From Desulfobacteraceae bacterium (GTDB lineage: Bacteria; Desulfobacterota; Desulfobacteria; Desulfobacterales; SKZT01): DNA of 61,496 bases. Both the position numbers and the translations under genes were made by a program. The stretch is taken from positions 1 to 61,496 of the forward strand of contig JAABTQ010000008.1 of the NCBI GenBank assembly GCA_011389745.1, written 5' to 3'. Below, piece by piece: positions 44,622-56,700 of the stretch (position 1 is the stretch's first letter; each line of letters starts with the position of its first letter). The notes under the pieces were generated by a model. The model did no database searches. It worked only from the letters and a program-made list of their open reading frames with translations, and had not been told where the DNA came from.

Positions 44622-45068
44622 ATGAAAATTACCAAAAAAAGATATGTGGCAGCGGATATCAAAAGTATTCTCATCGTCGATGACGAACCTGAGTTTATCA
44701 AAACCGTTCATCGTCACTTAAAAAGAGAAGGTTTTACTCTGTATTCAGCTTCTGATGGCTTAGAAGCCAGGGAAAAAATTGAGCAAAATTTAAAAGAAGG
44801 CAATCTGATTCAGGTGGTTATAACGGATATCTTTATGCCTCGAATGGATGGCATACAATTAATGAAGTGGGTTAAGGATTTCCATCCGGAAATATCCTTG
44901 CTGGCCGTTTCCGGATTTGCGGAAACAATTATTGCCCGCAAAATAATTCGTCCTGAAATGGATGAATATTGTCAGAAACCTTTTACACCAAATAAAATGA
45001 TGGTGCTTTTGGATAGTATTCATAATAAACGTCAAATCCAGGGTTGCAACTCCATGATAAAGATTTAA
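44622..45068 (+). CDS. Single-domain response regulator (receiver only)
   Basis: 148 residues with one receiver fold: ILIVDDEPEFIKTVHRHL, phospho-Asp69 in VVITDIFMPRMDG, Ser/Thr position in LLAVSG, and Lys in CQKPF. No output domain. It may act as a phosphate relay with the upstream hybrid kinase and activator. It lacks a clear Shine-Dalgarno before ATG 44622. It is about 80 bases downstream of the candidate small RNA's terminator-like hairpin and may be transcribed by read-through from the sigma54 promoter. Confidence 0.83.
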   Translation: MKITKKRYVAADIKSILIVDDEPEFIKTVHRHLKREGFTLYSASDGLEAREKIEQNLKEGNLIQVVITDIFMPRMDGIQLMKWVKDFHPEISLLAVSGFAETIIARKIIRPEMDEYCQKPFTPNKMMVLLDSIHNKRQIQGCNSMIKI

Positions 45069-45140
45069 TTTCTAAATTTATATGCTGAAATTTTCTAAGG
45101 TAGTTTTTAATGTGGATGTAACAAGGATTGAGAAAAAAAT

Positions 45141-45944
45141 ATGGAACAAACAGATTATTATAAAATACTGGGTATCGCAAAAGAAGCATCTCCTAAACGA
45201 ATCAAGGAAGCTTATCGTGAATTGGCTCTGAAATATCATCCTGACCGCAACAGAGATAATCCCGAAAATATTGAAAAGATGAAACTCGTTAACGAAGCAT
45301 ACGCCGTATTGTCGAACCCTTCAAAACGAAAGGAATATGATTCTTTTAAAGAACGATTCGGAACAGGTGCTTACTCACAGTTCAGACACTCCTATTCAGA
45401 ACATGATATTTTTAGTGGCTCGGATATACTTCGTGTCTTTGAGGAAATAGCAAAAGCATTCAATTTAAGGGGATACGATGAAATCTTCAAAGAGTTTTAT
45501 GGCTCCGGTTACCAAAAATTTGAATTCAAACAGCCTGGCGTTCATGTCAGAGGGTTTGTTTTTACGGGAGCCTTTGGATCAAAAAAAAACAGCGATCAGA
45601 AAATTTCAGGCCCGGGGCCTATCGGAAAATTATCACGTTTTATGTTTAAAAAGCTGACTGGAGCGGAAATCCCCCAGGATGGCTCAGATCTTCATGATTC
45701 GATCGATATTTCTCCGGAATTGGCCGGGGAGGGAGGGCCATATGCGTATTTTCATAACCGGAAATCTAAGAAACTGCTGGTAAAAATACCTCCCGGAGTT
45801 TATGAAGGACAGCGTATTCGCCTGTCGGCAATGGGTGAAGAAGGCAAAGGTGGCGGAAAACCCGGGGATTTGTACTTGAAAGTACGAATTCGTAAACCCT
45901 TGTTCAAAAAGATAAAGGACTTTTTAGCGGATTTAACAAAGTAA
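45141..45944 (+). CDS. DnaJ-domain co-chaperone (type without zinc finger)
   Basis: 267 residues. J-domain at 5-70 with HPD at 33-35 (KYHPDRNRDN); a middle region rich in Phe, Gly and Tyr (about 75-180); and a C-terminal fragment of a DnaJ substrate-binding domain (LLVKIPPGVYEGQRIRLSAMGEEG, then GDLYLKVRI). No CxxCxGxG zinc repeats, as in CbpA-type proteins. It stimulates DnaK ATPase; a specialised client is likely but unknown. The 3' end overlaps the convergent oleD gene by 12 bases. Confidence 0.85.
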   Translation: MEQTDYYKILGIAKEASPKRIKEAYRELALKYHPDRNRDNPENIEKMKLVNEAYAVLSNPSKRKEYDSFKERFGTGAYSQFRHSYSEHDIFSGSDILRVFEEIAKAFNLRGYDEIFKEFYGSGYQKFEFKQPGVHVRGFVFTGAFGSKKNSDQKISGPGPIGKLSRFMFKKLTGAEIPQDGSDLHDSIDISPELAGEGGPYAYFHNRKSKKLLVKIPPGVYEGQRIRLSAMGEEGKGGGKPGDLYLKVRIRKPLFKKIKDFLADLTK

Positions 45945-46997
45945 ATTTCCGCAACTGCTTTTTTTATGTCCTGACAACCAATTTTCAAGCCTTTTTAAAC
46001 CTTCCTGCGTGGACACACGAGGATAGTAACCCAAATCTTTTTTGGCGGCACTAATATCGAACCAGTGAGCTTTTGCGAGTTCATCGGCTACGAATCGTGT
46101 CATGGGAGGCTCTTTTTGAATATGAAGGAGTTTGAAAATGGTTTCAAAGCATGCTCCTGAGAAATATGCCGCGCGAGGTGAAATTGAACGTTTCACAGGG
46201 GGTAAGCCGCCGGCTTTCAAAATTGCATTGATCATTTCCCATAAAGGTACAGGCTCTGCCTGGCTTATAAAATAGATCCGCCCGGACAGTTCCGGATTGT
46301 CAGACAACCCTTGAGCGGCAAGAACATGGGCATCTGCGGCATTGTCAATGTAGGTGACATCCACCTTGTTCTTGCCATTTCCCACCTGAATTAATCGGTT
46401 GGCTTTACCCCTGGCAATTATTCTGGGAACCAGGTGATTATCCCTTGGTCCCCAGATAAGGTGGGGACGAAGGCATACGGTTCCAATTTTGGAGGAAACT
46501 TTTCTGACGGCTTTTTCGGCCATTGCCTTGGTTTTTGGATAGTATGCCGGATAATGATCAGGGTAGGGAACGGATTCATTAACCCCCTCCATTTCGGAAC
46601 CATCAAAAACCACACTGGGTGAGCTGGTATGAATCAAATAAGAAACATCGCATTTAAGGCAGGCATCGATGATATTTTGCGTGCCAATGACATTCGGCTG
46701 ATAAAATTTTTCAAATGTTCCCCATACTCCAGGTTTGGCTGCAACGTGAAATACAATTTCCATACCCCTTACTGCATTTTTAACAGCGTATTTATCGGCA
46801 ATGTCTCCACAAATTTGGTTAATTTTTAAACTTTCAAGTTCAGGGTAATGGTTTCTGCAAAAACTAAAAACATGATCGCCTCGTTCAACCAGACGTTCCA
46901 CAACAGCCCGGCCCAAAAAACCGCCTCCGCCGGTGACCAGAACTTTTCGCGGTGTGCCTGTGGCTGATACTTTACCTTGATCTGTATCTGATGTCAT
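45933..46997 (-). CDS. oleD: OleD-like 2-alkyl-3-oxoalkanoate reductase
   Basis: About 354 residues, 3-beta-HSD/extended SDR fold. NAD(P) motif VLVTGGGGFLGRAVVERL (about 19-36), Ser in LIHTSSPSVVFDG, and catalytic Tyr/Lys in AYYPKTKAMAEK. In the Ole pathway OleD reduces the OleA product to the 2-alkyl-3-hydroxy acid. It is the last gene of the pfa-oleABCD operon, 62 bases after oleC. The ATG at 46997 is used; a TTG just before it is the alternative. Its position with OleA, OleB and OleC makes the assignment firm. Confidence 0.88.
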   Translation of the reverse strand: MTSDTDQGKVSATGTPRKVLVTGGGGFLGRAVVERLVERGDHVFSFCRNHYPELESLKINQICGDIADKYAVKNAVRGMEIVFHVAAKPGVWGTFEKFYQPNVIGTQNIIDACLKCDVSYLIHTSSPSVVFDGSEMEGVNESVPYPDHYPAYYPKTKAMAEKAVRKVSSKIGTVCLRPHLIWGPRDNHLVPRIIARGKANRLIQVGNGKNKVDVTYIDNAADAHVLAAQGLSDNPELSGRIYFISQAEPVPLWEMINAILKAGGLPPVKRSISPRAAYFSGACFETIFKLLHIQKEPPMTRFVADELAKAHWFDISAAKKDLGYYPRVSTQEGLKRLENWLSGHKKSSCGNLLC

Positions 46998-47059
46998 CAA
47001 GCTAATGTGAGTTGCTCCCTCAGAATGACAGGCAAAAGGGTTATTTCCCCGACCTTGAA

Positions 47060-48751
47060 TTATTTTTCCACCTTACCTTCAGCCCATTCAGCTATTTTTT
47101 CCCGAAAAATTTTTGAATTGTGGCGTATATCCACAGGGAGTTTTTTCTTGAACAAAACGGTATCGATAATTTCTGCCAGCGGGTTTTCTCTGGCCATGGT
47201 CAAAAGCTCATGAGTGAGCGTTTCCTTATCTTTTCCCGGATCATTTTCTTCAAGCTCGATGACTATTACCGGTTTTTGACTGGGTGGAGTCCCCAAACCA
47301 ACAAGTGCACTTCGCATCACTCGCGGATGGTTATTAAAAATGGCTTCGCAGGGAATAGAATATAACGTACCGTTTTCCGTAATGACTCTATGGTCTTTTC
47401 GTCCGCAAAACCAAACCCGGCCGTTCTTATCCAGCCATCCCAAATCTCCCATACGGTGCCAGAAATCATCGCCGTCCATAATTTTTGCCAATTCGGTCGA
47501 CTCAGGGCGATTATAATATTCTCTTGTTACCAGGTCTCCTTTAACAATGATTTCGCCGATATCACCCTGGGGTGTTTCCAACTCATCATTCCATTCACTA
47601 ATAGGTTCATCAGTAACTTTTATAAGGCGAACCTCGATTCCTTCCAAAGGACGTCCTATACAGTTGCCGTATCCCTGTTCGCTAAGTTGCCTGGTACCGG
47701 ACAGAATTTCGTGGCTTCCGATTGAAATCACCGGTACCGCCTCAGTGGCCCCATAGGGTGTATGAATTTCAGTATCTTCATTGAGCATGGTTGAAAACTG
47801 TTCGATATTTGACGGGTGGACAGGGGCGCCGGCGGAAACCACCCGCTTTAAAGACGGAAGTTTAATATTGTGAAATTTTCCATACCTGCCCACTCGATTT
47901 AACAGAGCAGGGGAGGCGAACATGTTGGTTACCCCATGGTCCAGTATCGGTTCGATAATACTTTCAGGATTGACCATTGCCGGTTTGGTAGGGTCCATGT
48001 CCGGGATGACGGCGGTCATGCCGAGCGCGGGGTCGAAAAGCGCAAAAAGCGGAAAAGTCGGAAGATCTACTTCTTCAGGCATGATTTGAAAATGATTCCG
48101 GATATGACGAATTTGTGCTTCAAAATTTCCGTGGGTGTAAACAACACCTTTAGCAGGTCCGGTGCTTCCGGTAGTGAAAAGAATTGCCGCAACATCATCC
48201 CGCAACGTGTCTGCTGTTTGAAAAGGTTTCCAGGGAGAAACACGCAGCTGGTGTAATTTGTGGCCTCCCCAGAACCATCTTCTACCAACTGTTACATATG
48301 TTTGAATCGATTTGAAATATTTGGGGAATATTTTCCTCAACAGATGGGCTTTTGCCATGCCGATAAACACTCGAGGTTCACTTTCCTGCAGACATCGAAG
48401 CATGCCGTTAATTCCCATTCCCGGATCTACAATTACCGGGATCGCTCCAACTCTAAACAGCGCAAAAGTGATTGTAAAAAAGTCAGGACCCGGTCTGACC
48501 ATCAAGACAGTTTTGTCCCCACGACTTATGCCTGCCAGTGTCATTCCGGTAGCAAGCATGTCCGTCTGTTTTTCCAACTGCAGGAAAGTCAGATGGGCAT
48601 ATGCACGGTGGCCGTTATTATCCCTGGTTACAGGGTATACAACTGCACGCTTGTAAGGATGAATTTTTGACTTTTGGTTCAGAAGCGTCGAAATATTGAC
48701 AACGGTTTCTTCTGAATAAGTATCGACTGGTTGTTGATCTATTTTGTCCAT
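47060..48751 (-). CDS. oleC: OleC-like beta-lactone synthetase (AMP-binding)
   Basis: 563-residue ANL-superfamily enzyme. ATP motif ILFTTGSTGPAKGVVYTHGNF (about 185-205), GATEAVPV, and the late MGDLGWLDKNGRVWFCGRKD hinge. OleC converts the beta-hydroxy acid to a cis-beta-lactone, the step before olefin release by OleB. It starts 7 bases after the oleB stop. Residue length and motifs match known OleC proteins (about 550-570). Confidence 0.89.
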   Translation of the reverse strand: MDKIDQQPVDTYSEETVVNISTLLNQKSKIHPYKRAVVYPVTRDNNGHRAYAHLTFLQLEKQTDMLATGMTLAGISRGDKTVLMVRPGPDFFTITFALFRVGAIPVIVDPGMGINGMLRCLQESEPRVFIGMAKAHLLRKIFPKYFKSIQTYVTVGRRWFWGGHKLHQLRVSPWKPFQTADTLRDDVAAILFTTGSTGPAKGVVYTHGNFEAQIRHIRNHFQIMPEEVDLPTFPLFALFDPALGMTAVIPDMDPTKPAMVNPESIIEPILDHGVTNMFASPALLNRVGRYGKFHNIKLPSLKRVVSAGAPVHPSNIEQFSTMLNEDTEIHTPYGATEAVPVISIGSHEILSGTRQLSEQGYGNCIGRPLEGIEVRLIKVTDEPISEWNDELETPQGDIGEIIVKGDLVTREYYNRPESTELAKIMDGDDFWHRMGDLGWLDKNGRVWFCGRKDHRVITENGTLYSIPCEAIFNNHPRVMRSALVGLGTPPSQKPVIVIELEENDPGKDKETLTHELLTMARENPLAEIIDTVLFKKKLPVDIRHNSKIFREKIAEWAEGKVEK

Positions 48752-48758
48752 GATCGCT

Positions 48759-49658
48759 TTATCTTAGAAATTGATTGACATATTTTAAAATGATTTCAGG
48801 TATATCCTCAAGAATATAATGACCTGCGTGGGAAAACTGATATACCTGAGCATCAGGAAATTGCTGCCGCCACCGCAAGAGAAAATCTTTGTCAAACACA
48901 AAATCTTTCATACCCCAGCATATCAGCATGGGTTTTTCCCTTAACCGAAACAAATTTCTTTCCGTATTGCTTACCACAGAATAGCTGAAATCGGAAGGGA
49001 TAAGAGGAATATCCTGTACAAATTTTAAAATGGCAAGACGATTTTTAGGGCTATTGTAAGGAGCAATCAATGCCCTTTTTATTTTTTTGTCAATTCCTTT
49101 ATTGGTGGCCATATACAAGGCGGCTATCGCAAAAAGATTGAAATTTAAAATAGCGGGCTTGGCAATGAAGGTCAGGTTTCGGGCTATTTGCAACCGAATT
49201 GGAAGTTTTTTTTTCTTTGGTAAAAAAAAGGAGGCCGTGTTTAAAATTATCAGGCGCTTGATTTGTTCAGGATGCCTCACTGCATAAGCCATACCGATCA
49301 TACCGCCCCAATCGTGCAAAATCAGAGTTATATCTTTTTTGATTTTAAGTTGCTCAAGAAAAATGCCTAAATCTTCCACCCGGCTTTTCAGCCTGAAATC
49401 ATATTGGGATTCATTGGGTTTTGCAGACAATCCGCATCCGATATGATCCGGTACCAAACATCGGAATTCGGATGATAACCCATTGACCAGAGAACGAAAA
49501 TAAAATGACCAGGTCGGGTTTCCATGAAGCATCACCAAAGCCTCGCCGGAACCCTCATCCAGATAGTGATAATCAAGTCCCCGGATCTTCATGAAATGAG
49601 AAGAAAACGGATAGAGCTTTTTGAAGATCTTTGTTTTGAAGAATTGATGATATGACAT
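48759..49658 (-). CDS. oleB: OleB-like beta-lactone decarboxylase (alpha/beta hydrolase)
   Basis: 299-residue haloalkane-dehalogenase-like hydrolase. HGNPTW (45-50) with oxyanion residues, nucleophile Asp116 in LILHDWGGM, and catalytic His280 in HAGHYILED. OleB opens and decarboxylates the beta-lactone to the cis-alkene. The HGNPTW motif and Asp nucleophile, together with neighbours OleA and OleC, separate it from ordinary esterases. It starts 6 bases after oleA. Confidence 0.88.
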   Translation of the reverse strand: MSYHQFFKTKIFKKLYPFSSHFMKIRGLDYHYLDEGSGEALVMLHGNPTWSFYFRSLVNGLSSEFRCLVPDHIGCGLSAKPNESQYDFRLKSRVEDLGIFLEQLKIKKDITLILHDWGGMIGMAYAVRHPEQIKRLIILNTASFFLPKKKKLPIRLQIARNLTFIAKPAILNFNLFAIAALYMATNKGIDKKIKRALIAPYNSPKNRLAILKFVQDIPLIPSDFSYSVVSNTERNLFRLREKPMLICWGMKDFVFDKDFLLRWRQQFPDAQVYQFSHAGHYILEDIPEIILKYVNQFLR

Positions 49659-49664
49659 ATTTTT

Positions 49665-50720
49665 TTACCAGTCCACGCCGAGCATAAGGCAATTGAGGCC
49701 GCTTCCGATACCAAAAAATCCCACAAAATCACCTTTTTCCAGAAACTCCCGCTCGGATGCTATAGCCGCTGTAATCGGAAGCGAGACAGTACCGATATTG
49801 CCCAAAAAACGATAGGTGGTGAAATCTTTTTCCGCAGAAATACCCAGTGAATCCAGAATCGTTTTCTGGTGTGCGGAACCCACCTGGTGGCATATGACCT
49901 TATGGGGTTTATTATCGGATAATTGTAATGCATTTTTGAAAGCCTTGTAAGTTTCCATTCCTAGTGCGACGCCATGTTTAAGCACACCCACGGAGTCTGT
50001 TTCCATGACCACCGGGAAACTCGCGGGAATTCCCGTATCCGGTCCCCATCGGCACAACCGATGATGTTCAGTGGCATTTCTGACTACTCCCCCTACCAGA
50101 CGATGACCCTTATGGGAAAGTTTTTGATCCGTCATCAACAGGGCAACAGCTCCGGAGCCGCCGGTCAGTGTCGCTAATGACTTTTTGAAATGGTGCATAT
50201 TCGGTTCTTGCAAAAGCCGTTCAATGGTTAATTCAACTATCTGTCTTGATGATTCACAGGAAACAATCAGACCGGCTTGAATCTGACCCAATTCAATGGC
50301 GTTGGCCACCTGTATGATTGCGTTTAACACCCCCAAACAGGCGTTGGAAATGTCATAAATCTGCGTATGGGGCGCCAATCCCAGTTCACTTGCAACTGCA
50401 CAAGCGGTAGCCGGCTCAAGGTTGTCCCGGCAAACACCGGCATAAATCAGCATGCCGATTTGCAAAGGAGCAATATTGGCGATTTCCAGAACCTTTTTGC
50501 CGGCCATGGAAGCACCTTGATACATCCTGAAATTACGGTCCCAGAATCTTCGTTCATGAATTCCGGTGATAGCTTCCAATTGCCCGGCCTGAATATGAAG
50601 CAATTCGTATAATGGGCTCAGTTTTAATTCCAGGTCCTCGGATGTCACCACGTTCGGCGCCAACTCATAGCCAAATGCATCAATAAAAACTTTCGAGTAT
50701 GTTAATGAAAAGTCGTTCAT
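49665..50720 (-). CDS. oleA: OleA-like acyl-CoA head-to-head condensing thiolase
   Basis: 351-residue FabH-like thiolase-fold enzyme performing non-decarboxylative Claisen condensation of two acyl thioesters. Catalytic Cys128 (ISNACLGVLNA), His278 (ICHQVGSAH) and Asn308 (LGNIGTVSLP) are present, and Glu102 in LEPATA corresponds to the OleA glutamate that distinguishes it from FabH. Its ATG overlaps the stop of the megasynthase gene (ATGA), implying coupled translation and close functional linkage. Confidence 0.88.
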   Translation of the reverse strand: MNDFSLTYSKVFIDAFGYELAPNVVTSEDLELKLSPLYELLHIQAGQLEAITGIHERRFWDRNFRMYQGASMAGKKVLEIANIAPLQIGMLIYAGVCRDNLEPATACAVASELGLAPHTQIYDISNACLGVLNAIIQVANAIELGQIQAGLIVSCESSRQIVELTIERLLQEPNMHHFKKSLATLTGGSGAVALLMTDQKLSHKGHRLVGGVVRNATEHHRLCRWGPDTGIPASFPVVMETDSVGVLKHGVALGMETYKAFKNALQLSDNKPHKVICHQVGSAHQKTILDSLGISAEKDFTTYRFLGNIGTVSLPITAAIASEREFLEKGDFVGFFGIGSGLNCLMLGVDW

Positions 50721-53700
50721 GCAGCTCTCCGCACGCTCGATAACCGGATACCAAAATTATCCATTTTATAGATCACAAGGCCGTCTACTTTCAAGTATCC
50801 ATTTGCCGTCATCATTGGATATGGATTTTCCTGAATGTTGGTGATGATTGCTTCCACACAAATGGTTTTGTTTTTTGGTATAATCTGCCCGCGATAGCTC
50901 CAGGTGTGCGCTTTATCAATCATCAGCTCGAAAATATGGGAATTGCGCATTTTTTTCCAGCGTTTAACGGCCGCGAATTTTAAAAGTTGGAAAAAAGATT
51001 CGATTCCCAAGCTTCCGGGGCATACAGGATCCTGATAAAAATGGGCTTTGAAAAACCACTCATCAGGATCGACATGTTTGACCCCGCGAATAAATCCCAA
51101 CCCATGAGGTCCGCCGTCCGGAATAAATATTTCGATTTTGTCGATCATCAAAAGAGCCTTGGCAGGTAATGAAAGGCAAGTTGCCGAATCCGACCTGGGA
51201 TCGTCCGGGAAAAAAGGAGCATCCACAGGAAGATTTTCGCTGACAGCCCTTTTTAATTCGTCATCCGAGGGAACATAAACTGTTTTTTCAGCTTCTCTGA
51301 TACCGACCTGCTGATCTAAGGCATCGGAAGTAAAAAAACCGAAGTAGGTATCCCCTTCGTATATGGTGCGGTTGTTCTGGATGACTTTAAAATCGAAATA
51401 TTCAATAATCATATCACCGGCCTCAGAGACTTTACTCACGCGGCTTTTCATGGTAAGGGGGCCGTTTTCCGGAAATACGTCTCGCAGCAGTGTTGCCTGG
51501 CCCCCGAGATTTCTGAATTTCAGATCGTGGCTGCTTTTCAAAGCCGAACCTGCGTATGCGGCAAGCCATCCGCAGGGTTGAAGCGCAATCTCCAGAAGCA
51601 CGCAAAACGGAAGGGATGATGTTCGGTTGGCTTTATAGTACCAGGCATCCAACGGCATATCATATTCAGCCTCAATCCATCCGTCTGGTTTTAAAACCCA
51701 GGGTTCGGGTTTAACATGTACCACTCGATCCATAAAAGAATAAGGAGGTCCCGGAAGTCTGGCGATTTTTCGGTCATTGTCAAAAACTTCATAGGGCTTT
51801 CCAAAAGCCTCCGAAGGCTTTCCCACGGCAAAAGCAATTATACTGTTCCGGTCGTATAGGACCTGTTTTGCTGCAATAGTATCATGTGTTGATTTTTTAA
51901 CTTTTTGATTCCATATCCGATCAATGTCTTCTTTTGTTGCCCCGGTCATTTTCAAGCTCATGTTTTTGAAAAATACAATAGGGCAACCATCTGCGTACAT
52001 GAGTGCATCGGCAATCGCATAAGGTTCCGGAGAAAATCCGATTTCTTTCAAAAAGATTTCATAAATAACATGGTGTGTTTTCGGGGTGACAGGTCCCCGG
52101 CATTTCAATCGGCTTTTGACACCCACTACGGGTTCATAGCAGACTCCTGACTTGTCGGTTATCCACCCCATTCGCTGAAGAAACACTCTCAGGGTGTGGG
52201 CACAACATTCATACATTAGGGTACCGGGCATGACCATATCATCCATGAAATGGCACGTTAGAAACCAGTCATCCGGATAAATATCAGCTTCGGCCCGGAT
52301 TGCCCCCAGCTTGTATCGTCCTCCTTCAGGATCAAGGCTTAATACACGATGGATCAATTTCATTCTTTCGCCTGGAAGCCTTAGAGATTGGCTTAACGCT
52401 TTTCCGTGAAACTGAGGTCCGAAACATCCGGAAAGATCTCCGTTTCTTAAGGCATCGACCTGATGTTCGTTATAGCTCTCAGTCCCTTGGGGAAAACTTG
52501 TGTATGGTTTGTAGTTTTGAGAAACTTTGCCCGGCAAATCCTCTGTTTCTTCTTTTTTTAAAATAATGCCGCCTGAGTTTTCAATTTCATTTCCGGTGAA
52601 AAAACCCGCACATCCCTCTGTCATGGTAATTAAGTGCTCTTTTCCGATGTAACCATCAAAGTGAAAAAAGAAAAGATAGGTGTCCCCCTGGCGAACGAAC
52701 TTTTCTATTTCAATCTCATATCTTACGGTATCACCAGGTTGTGGAAGACCACGACTGAATTTAACCACCGCATCCAGCAGCCGATAAGTTCTTTTCCCTT
52801 TGACTTTAAGATCGATTCCCAGGTAGGAACAAAGAAAAAGGTCGGCCTGCCCGGCTTCCACAGAAATGCAAACCGGAGCCCGGCCACCATCCAGGTACCA
52901 CGCTCCTGGAATCACGTCATGTTCAGTGATGACTTTTCCTGATGTCAGCGAGCCTTTTTCACCCTCAACTGTGAGAATTCTGTCCACCAGCATCAAAGGT
53001 TCATCCGGAAGGCGTACTCTTGTCGAATAAGTGTCCACTTCGGCAAATTCAGGTCCCAGAACATTGGCCAATGATCCGACGGCAAATTCCATGCACATTT
53101 CTCTGTCATATGCGAAGGGAAATTCAGGTGGTGACGGTTTTATATCATCTAATGGTTCAAAGACCGGCATTCCTAATCGAATCAAAACTTCCATTAGTCT
53201 GGACTGATGCCCAAAAGCCTCCGTGTAAGCCCGGCTGGATTCTATGGAAAAGTTAAGGAAACTCTGATGAGCCTCTGCCGTGGTTTCGGATGCTTCTGTC
53301 ACAGAATGCATCAGGTCGGAAAAGGGTTCATGAATCAGATTGTTTTTTTCATAATGCGTATTTATTTCATAAGTACCCAAATCCGGCGGTTGTTTATTCT
53401 CTTTTTGGATATCCGGAATAAAAGGGCTATATGGCTTTCCTCCCACCGGGACAAGGACAATGTTTTGATGCACAACCGCCTCTTGTGGGTTCAATTTATA
53501 AGGATAGGCATCGGTTCCATAGAGCTTTTCCAGGTTTACGAAAACTCGCTCGGCAACCAGTGTCCCTAAACACTTGAGAACTGTTAAGTATTCATCCTCG
53601 CCACGCACCGAAGCCGAAATCGATAAATGCGGACGGTCATTGAGGATGGTGCGGATCATTCTTGTGCAGGAAGCATGAGGCCCCATTTCCATAAAAATCC

Positions 53701-56700
53701 GAACACCATCTTCGTAGGCCTGGTTAATAGTGGTGGGAAAATCAAAGCCCGAAAGGGCTTGTTTCAGGATTGACTCGGCGGTATTTTCAGAGTCAATATA
53801 ATAAGTGTTGCCATTAGCGCAGCTGTAAAAACGAATATTTTCCAGGGCCTTGGTGGGAAACACATGAAGGGCCTTATAGGCTTCGGCAACAGGAAGAGCA
53901 GCATCGCAATGCACGGTAACAACACCTTCCAGGAAAATCGCTTCACATCCAAGTGTTTTAATAGTCTTGTCCACATCTTCTGCTTTTCCACCGATCACAC
54001 ATTCATATGGCGTATTCACAATTAAAAGCCTGGCATAAGGAATATTCCTTATTATACTTTTAACCGTGTCTGCGGGCCGATTCACCATGGCAACTCGCCA
54101 CTCGAACGCCTCATGGTTTGAAATATTCCATGCTTTTCGGGCGGATTTGCATTCTCCCGCAAGAAATTTGGAAAATAAGTTCGTATTTTTCATCCGGTGA
54201 AGCATTTGTCCCCGGTCCGGCCACGCCTCAAAGGCAAAAAGTCCGGCCGATTCACCCAGGCTGTATCCGATAACCGATTCAGCTTCTATTCCGAATGCTC
54301 TGAAAAGATTGGTCATGACGCCGCCGTGCAGCACCTGGCCGAAAATCATGTGAAGCGTATCCGATTCAATATCATCAATGGCCTCGGACTCCCAATCCGG
54401 TCCCCACGATACACGCCAGGGAACATAGACATGCGGAATCATCTGAGTTTTTAATTCTTCAGTATCCGAATCCAATTGGCGGTAAATCTCAGGCCACTGA
54501 AGGCCGATTTCCCGCCCCATACCCAAAAAATGATTTCCGGAGCCCGGAAATACAAAGGCTATGGAAGCCGACGACTCTGGTGGTTCGGGAGTGTATGCAA
54601 CAAGATTTCGACCGTTAAATTCTTTTTTCTCCTTTTTCTTTACGGCATTGGCGGCAACTTTGATTCCTTCGAGCAACTGAGAGGAGTTTCGCGCGATAAT
54701 CGAAACCGCATGGCGCTGCTTCGGATTCAAACCATAGGTTTGAAACCAGTCGACAGCATAACGCTCGAAAATTTCTTCTTTAACCAAGTCATGGTTCGAA
54801 ATAAATTCTTTGAGGGAAACCAATTGATTTAATAACATATTTTTATTGTCGGCAGTCACACAAAAAAGGCCGGCCTCTTTCAGTCCCATGGGCCGTTTTC
54901 GTTCCCTTTTCATCTGTTCGAGAACCGGCTGGAGAACATCATGGTTACCCTGACTTTCCAGACCTTCTAAAACCACATGCATGCATGTCTCATCACAGGT
55001 TATCAGTCCCGTGCAGGCAATTCTCGGCCCGTCCTTGCGATTTCTAGCCCAGTATTGTCCGAAGGCGGGCATATGAAAGGATCCTTTTTTCCAAAAAGAA
55101 GATTCTGCCTGCTCAAAGTTTTTTAAAGGCGGAATGATTTCATGATAAAGACATAGACAGGTTTTCACTACCGAGGCCAGACCCGAGGCTGCTCCTGTAT
55201 GTCCGATATTGGGAGTGACGGCTCCGATGGCACAGGCATCATGACGCAAACGATCATCAAAAAATGAGTTAAGAGCCTCAACCTCTCTTGAATCGTCAGA
55301 GGGATTTCCAGTTCCAAGAGTTTCAAAATAGCTGACACGATCAGGTGTGATCTTTGCATCTGAAAATGAGGCACTCAGGGAGCGAACATAAGTGCTGATA
55401 TCGGAAGAATCAGAGCTGCTTTTTCCCGAATAACCGAACCCATCGATAACGGCATAAATGCGATTCCCGTCGGCCAGCGCTTCATCAAGGCGTTTCAACA
55501 CCAATGCAGCGGCCCCATCGCCTGGTAAAGATCCATCGGCCCGGCAATCAAAAGAATGAATTTTTCCACTTTTTGACCATGGCCTGATCAGGTGATTTGA
55601 AATAACATTTCGGACATCTCCGGCCAAATCGACAGCCCCCACCAGAACTGAATCGGTCTCGAAACGCTGCAAAGAACGAACCCCAATTTCCAGTGCTCGC
55701 AGTCCCGAAGCTTCTTCCTGAGAAACCACGAAACTGGGCCCCCCAAAACCGAATTCCTTAGCGATTCTGCTCGCTACGATGCCTCCAAGAGCACCCAATG
55801 TTCGCGTAGCGGTCAGGGGAGGGGATATGCTGTCTTTTAAAGATTTAAGCCAATCCTCGGTTTGTTGGTTATCAAGACTGATATTTGCTTTAATTTTAAA
55901 TTTGTCAATCTCGTTTTCAAGGTTCCATCGGAGATGAAAATTTGTGGCTTCAAAATCGAAAGAAATACCAATGATTGTTCCCATACCGGGTCGCATTTTT
56001 CGCAACGGGAAACCCGCATCTGCAAGAGCTTGCGCAGCCACTTTAAGCATTAAAAGTTGTTGGGGCAGGATATCCGGAATTTCATTGGGCGGAATTCGAA
56101 AATCACCTACTGAAATATCAATATTTTTTAAATAGTTTCCATCAGGACCAAATCCGTCCAACAGATTGTCCACTGTTGTATCAGCCCCTCGCCATCTATT
56201 TATTGGACGTTTGATGATTGCTGTTTCTCCCCTGAAAATCATTTCCTGGAATTGTCGCAAGCAAGAGCAATTTCCAAAATTGACAGACATACCCACTACG
56301 GCCACTTTTGGAACTTCATCATTGGAAAGAGTGACGTCGGAATTCTTTATCACGAGCTTTTGTTTAAAATCTTCGCTGATGAGCTCGCTACCGGAAAATT
56401 TTTCATGATGCTTTGTGTCATTTTTCGAAATTGTTTTTGAGAATTCCTCCAATAGAAAATGCGCATTGATTCCACCAAAACCAAATGCGCTTACAGCCCC
56501 CCGCCGAGATTTCTCGGGAACTCTTTTTTCCCAGGCTGATGCTTGGGTTTGGACCCTGAAAGGGCCGTTTTTCAAAGGACTGTTTTCAGAAGCTTCTCTG
56601 AAATTTATCGAAGGCGGTAAAATTTTATGATGCAATCCCAGAACTGTTTTAATCAGCCCGGCAGCTCCTGCACCGGTTAACAAATGACCGATATTGGATT

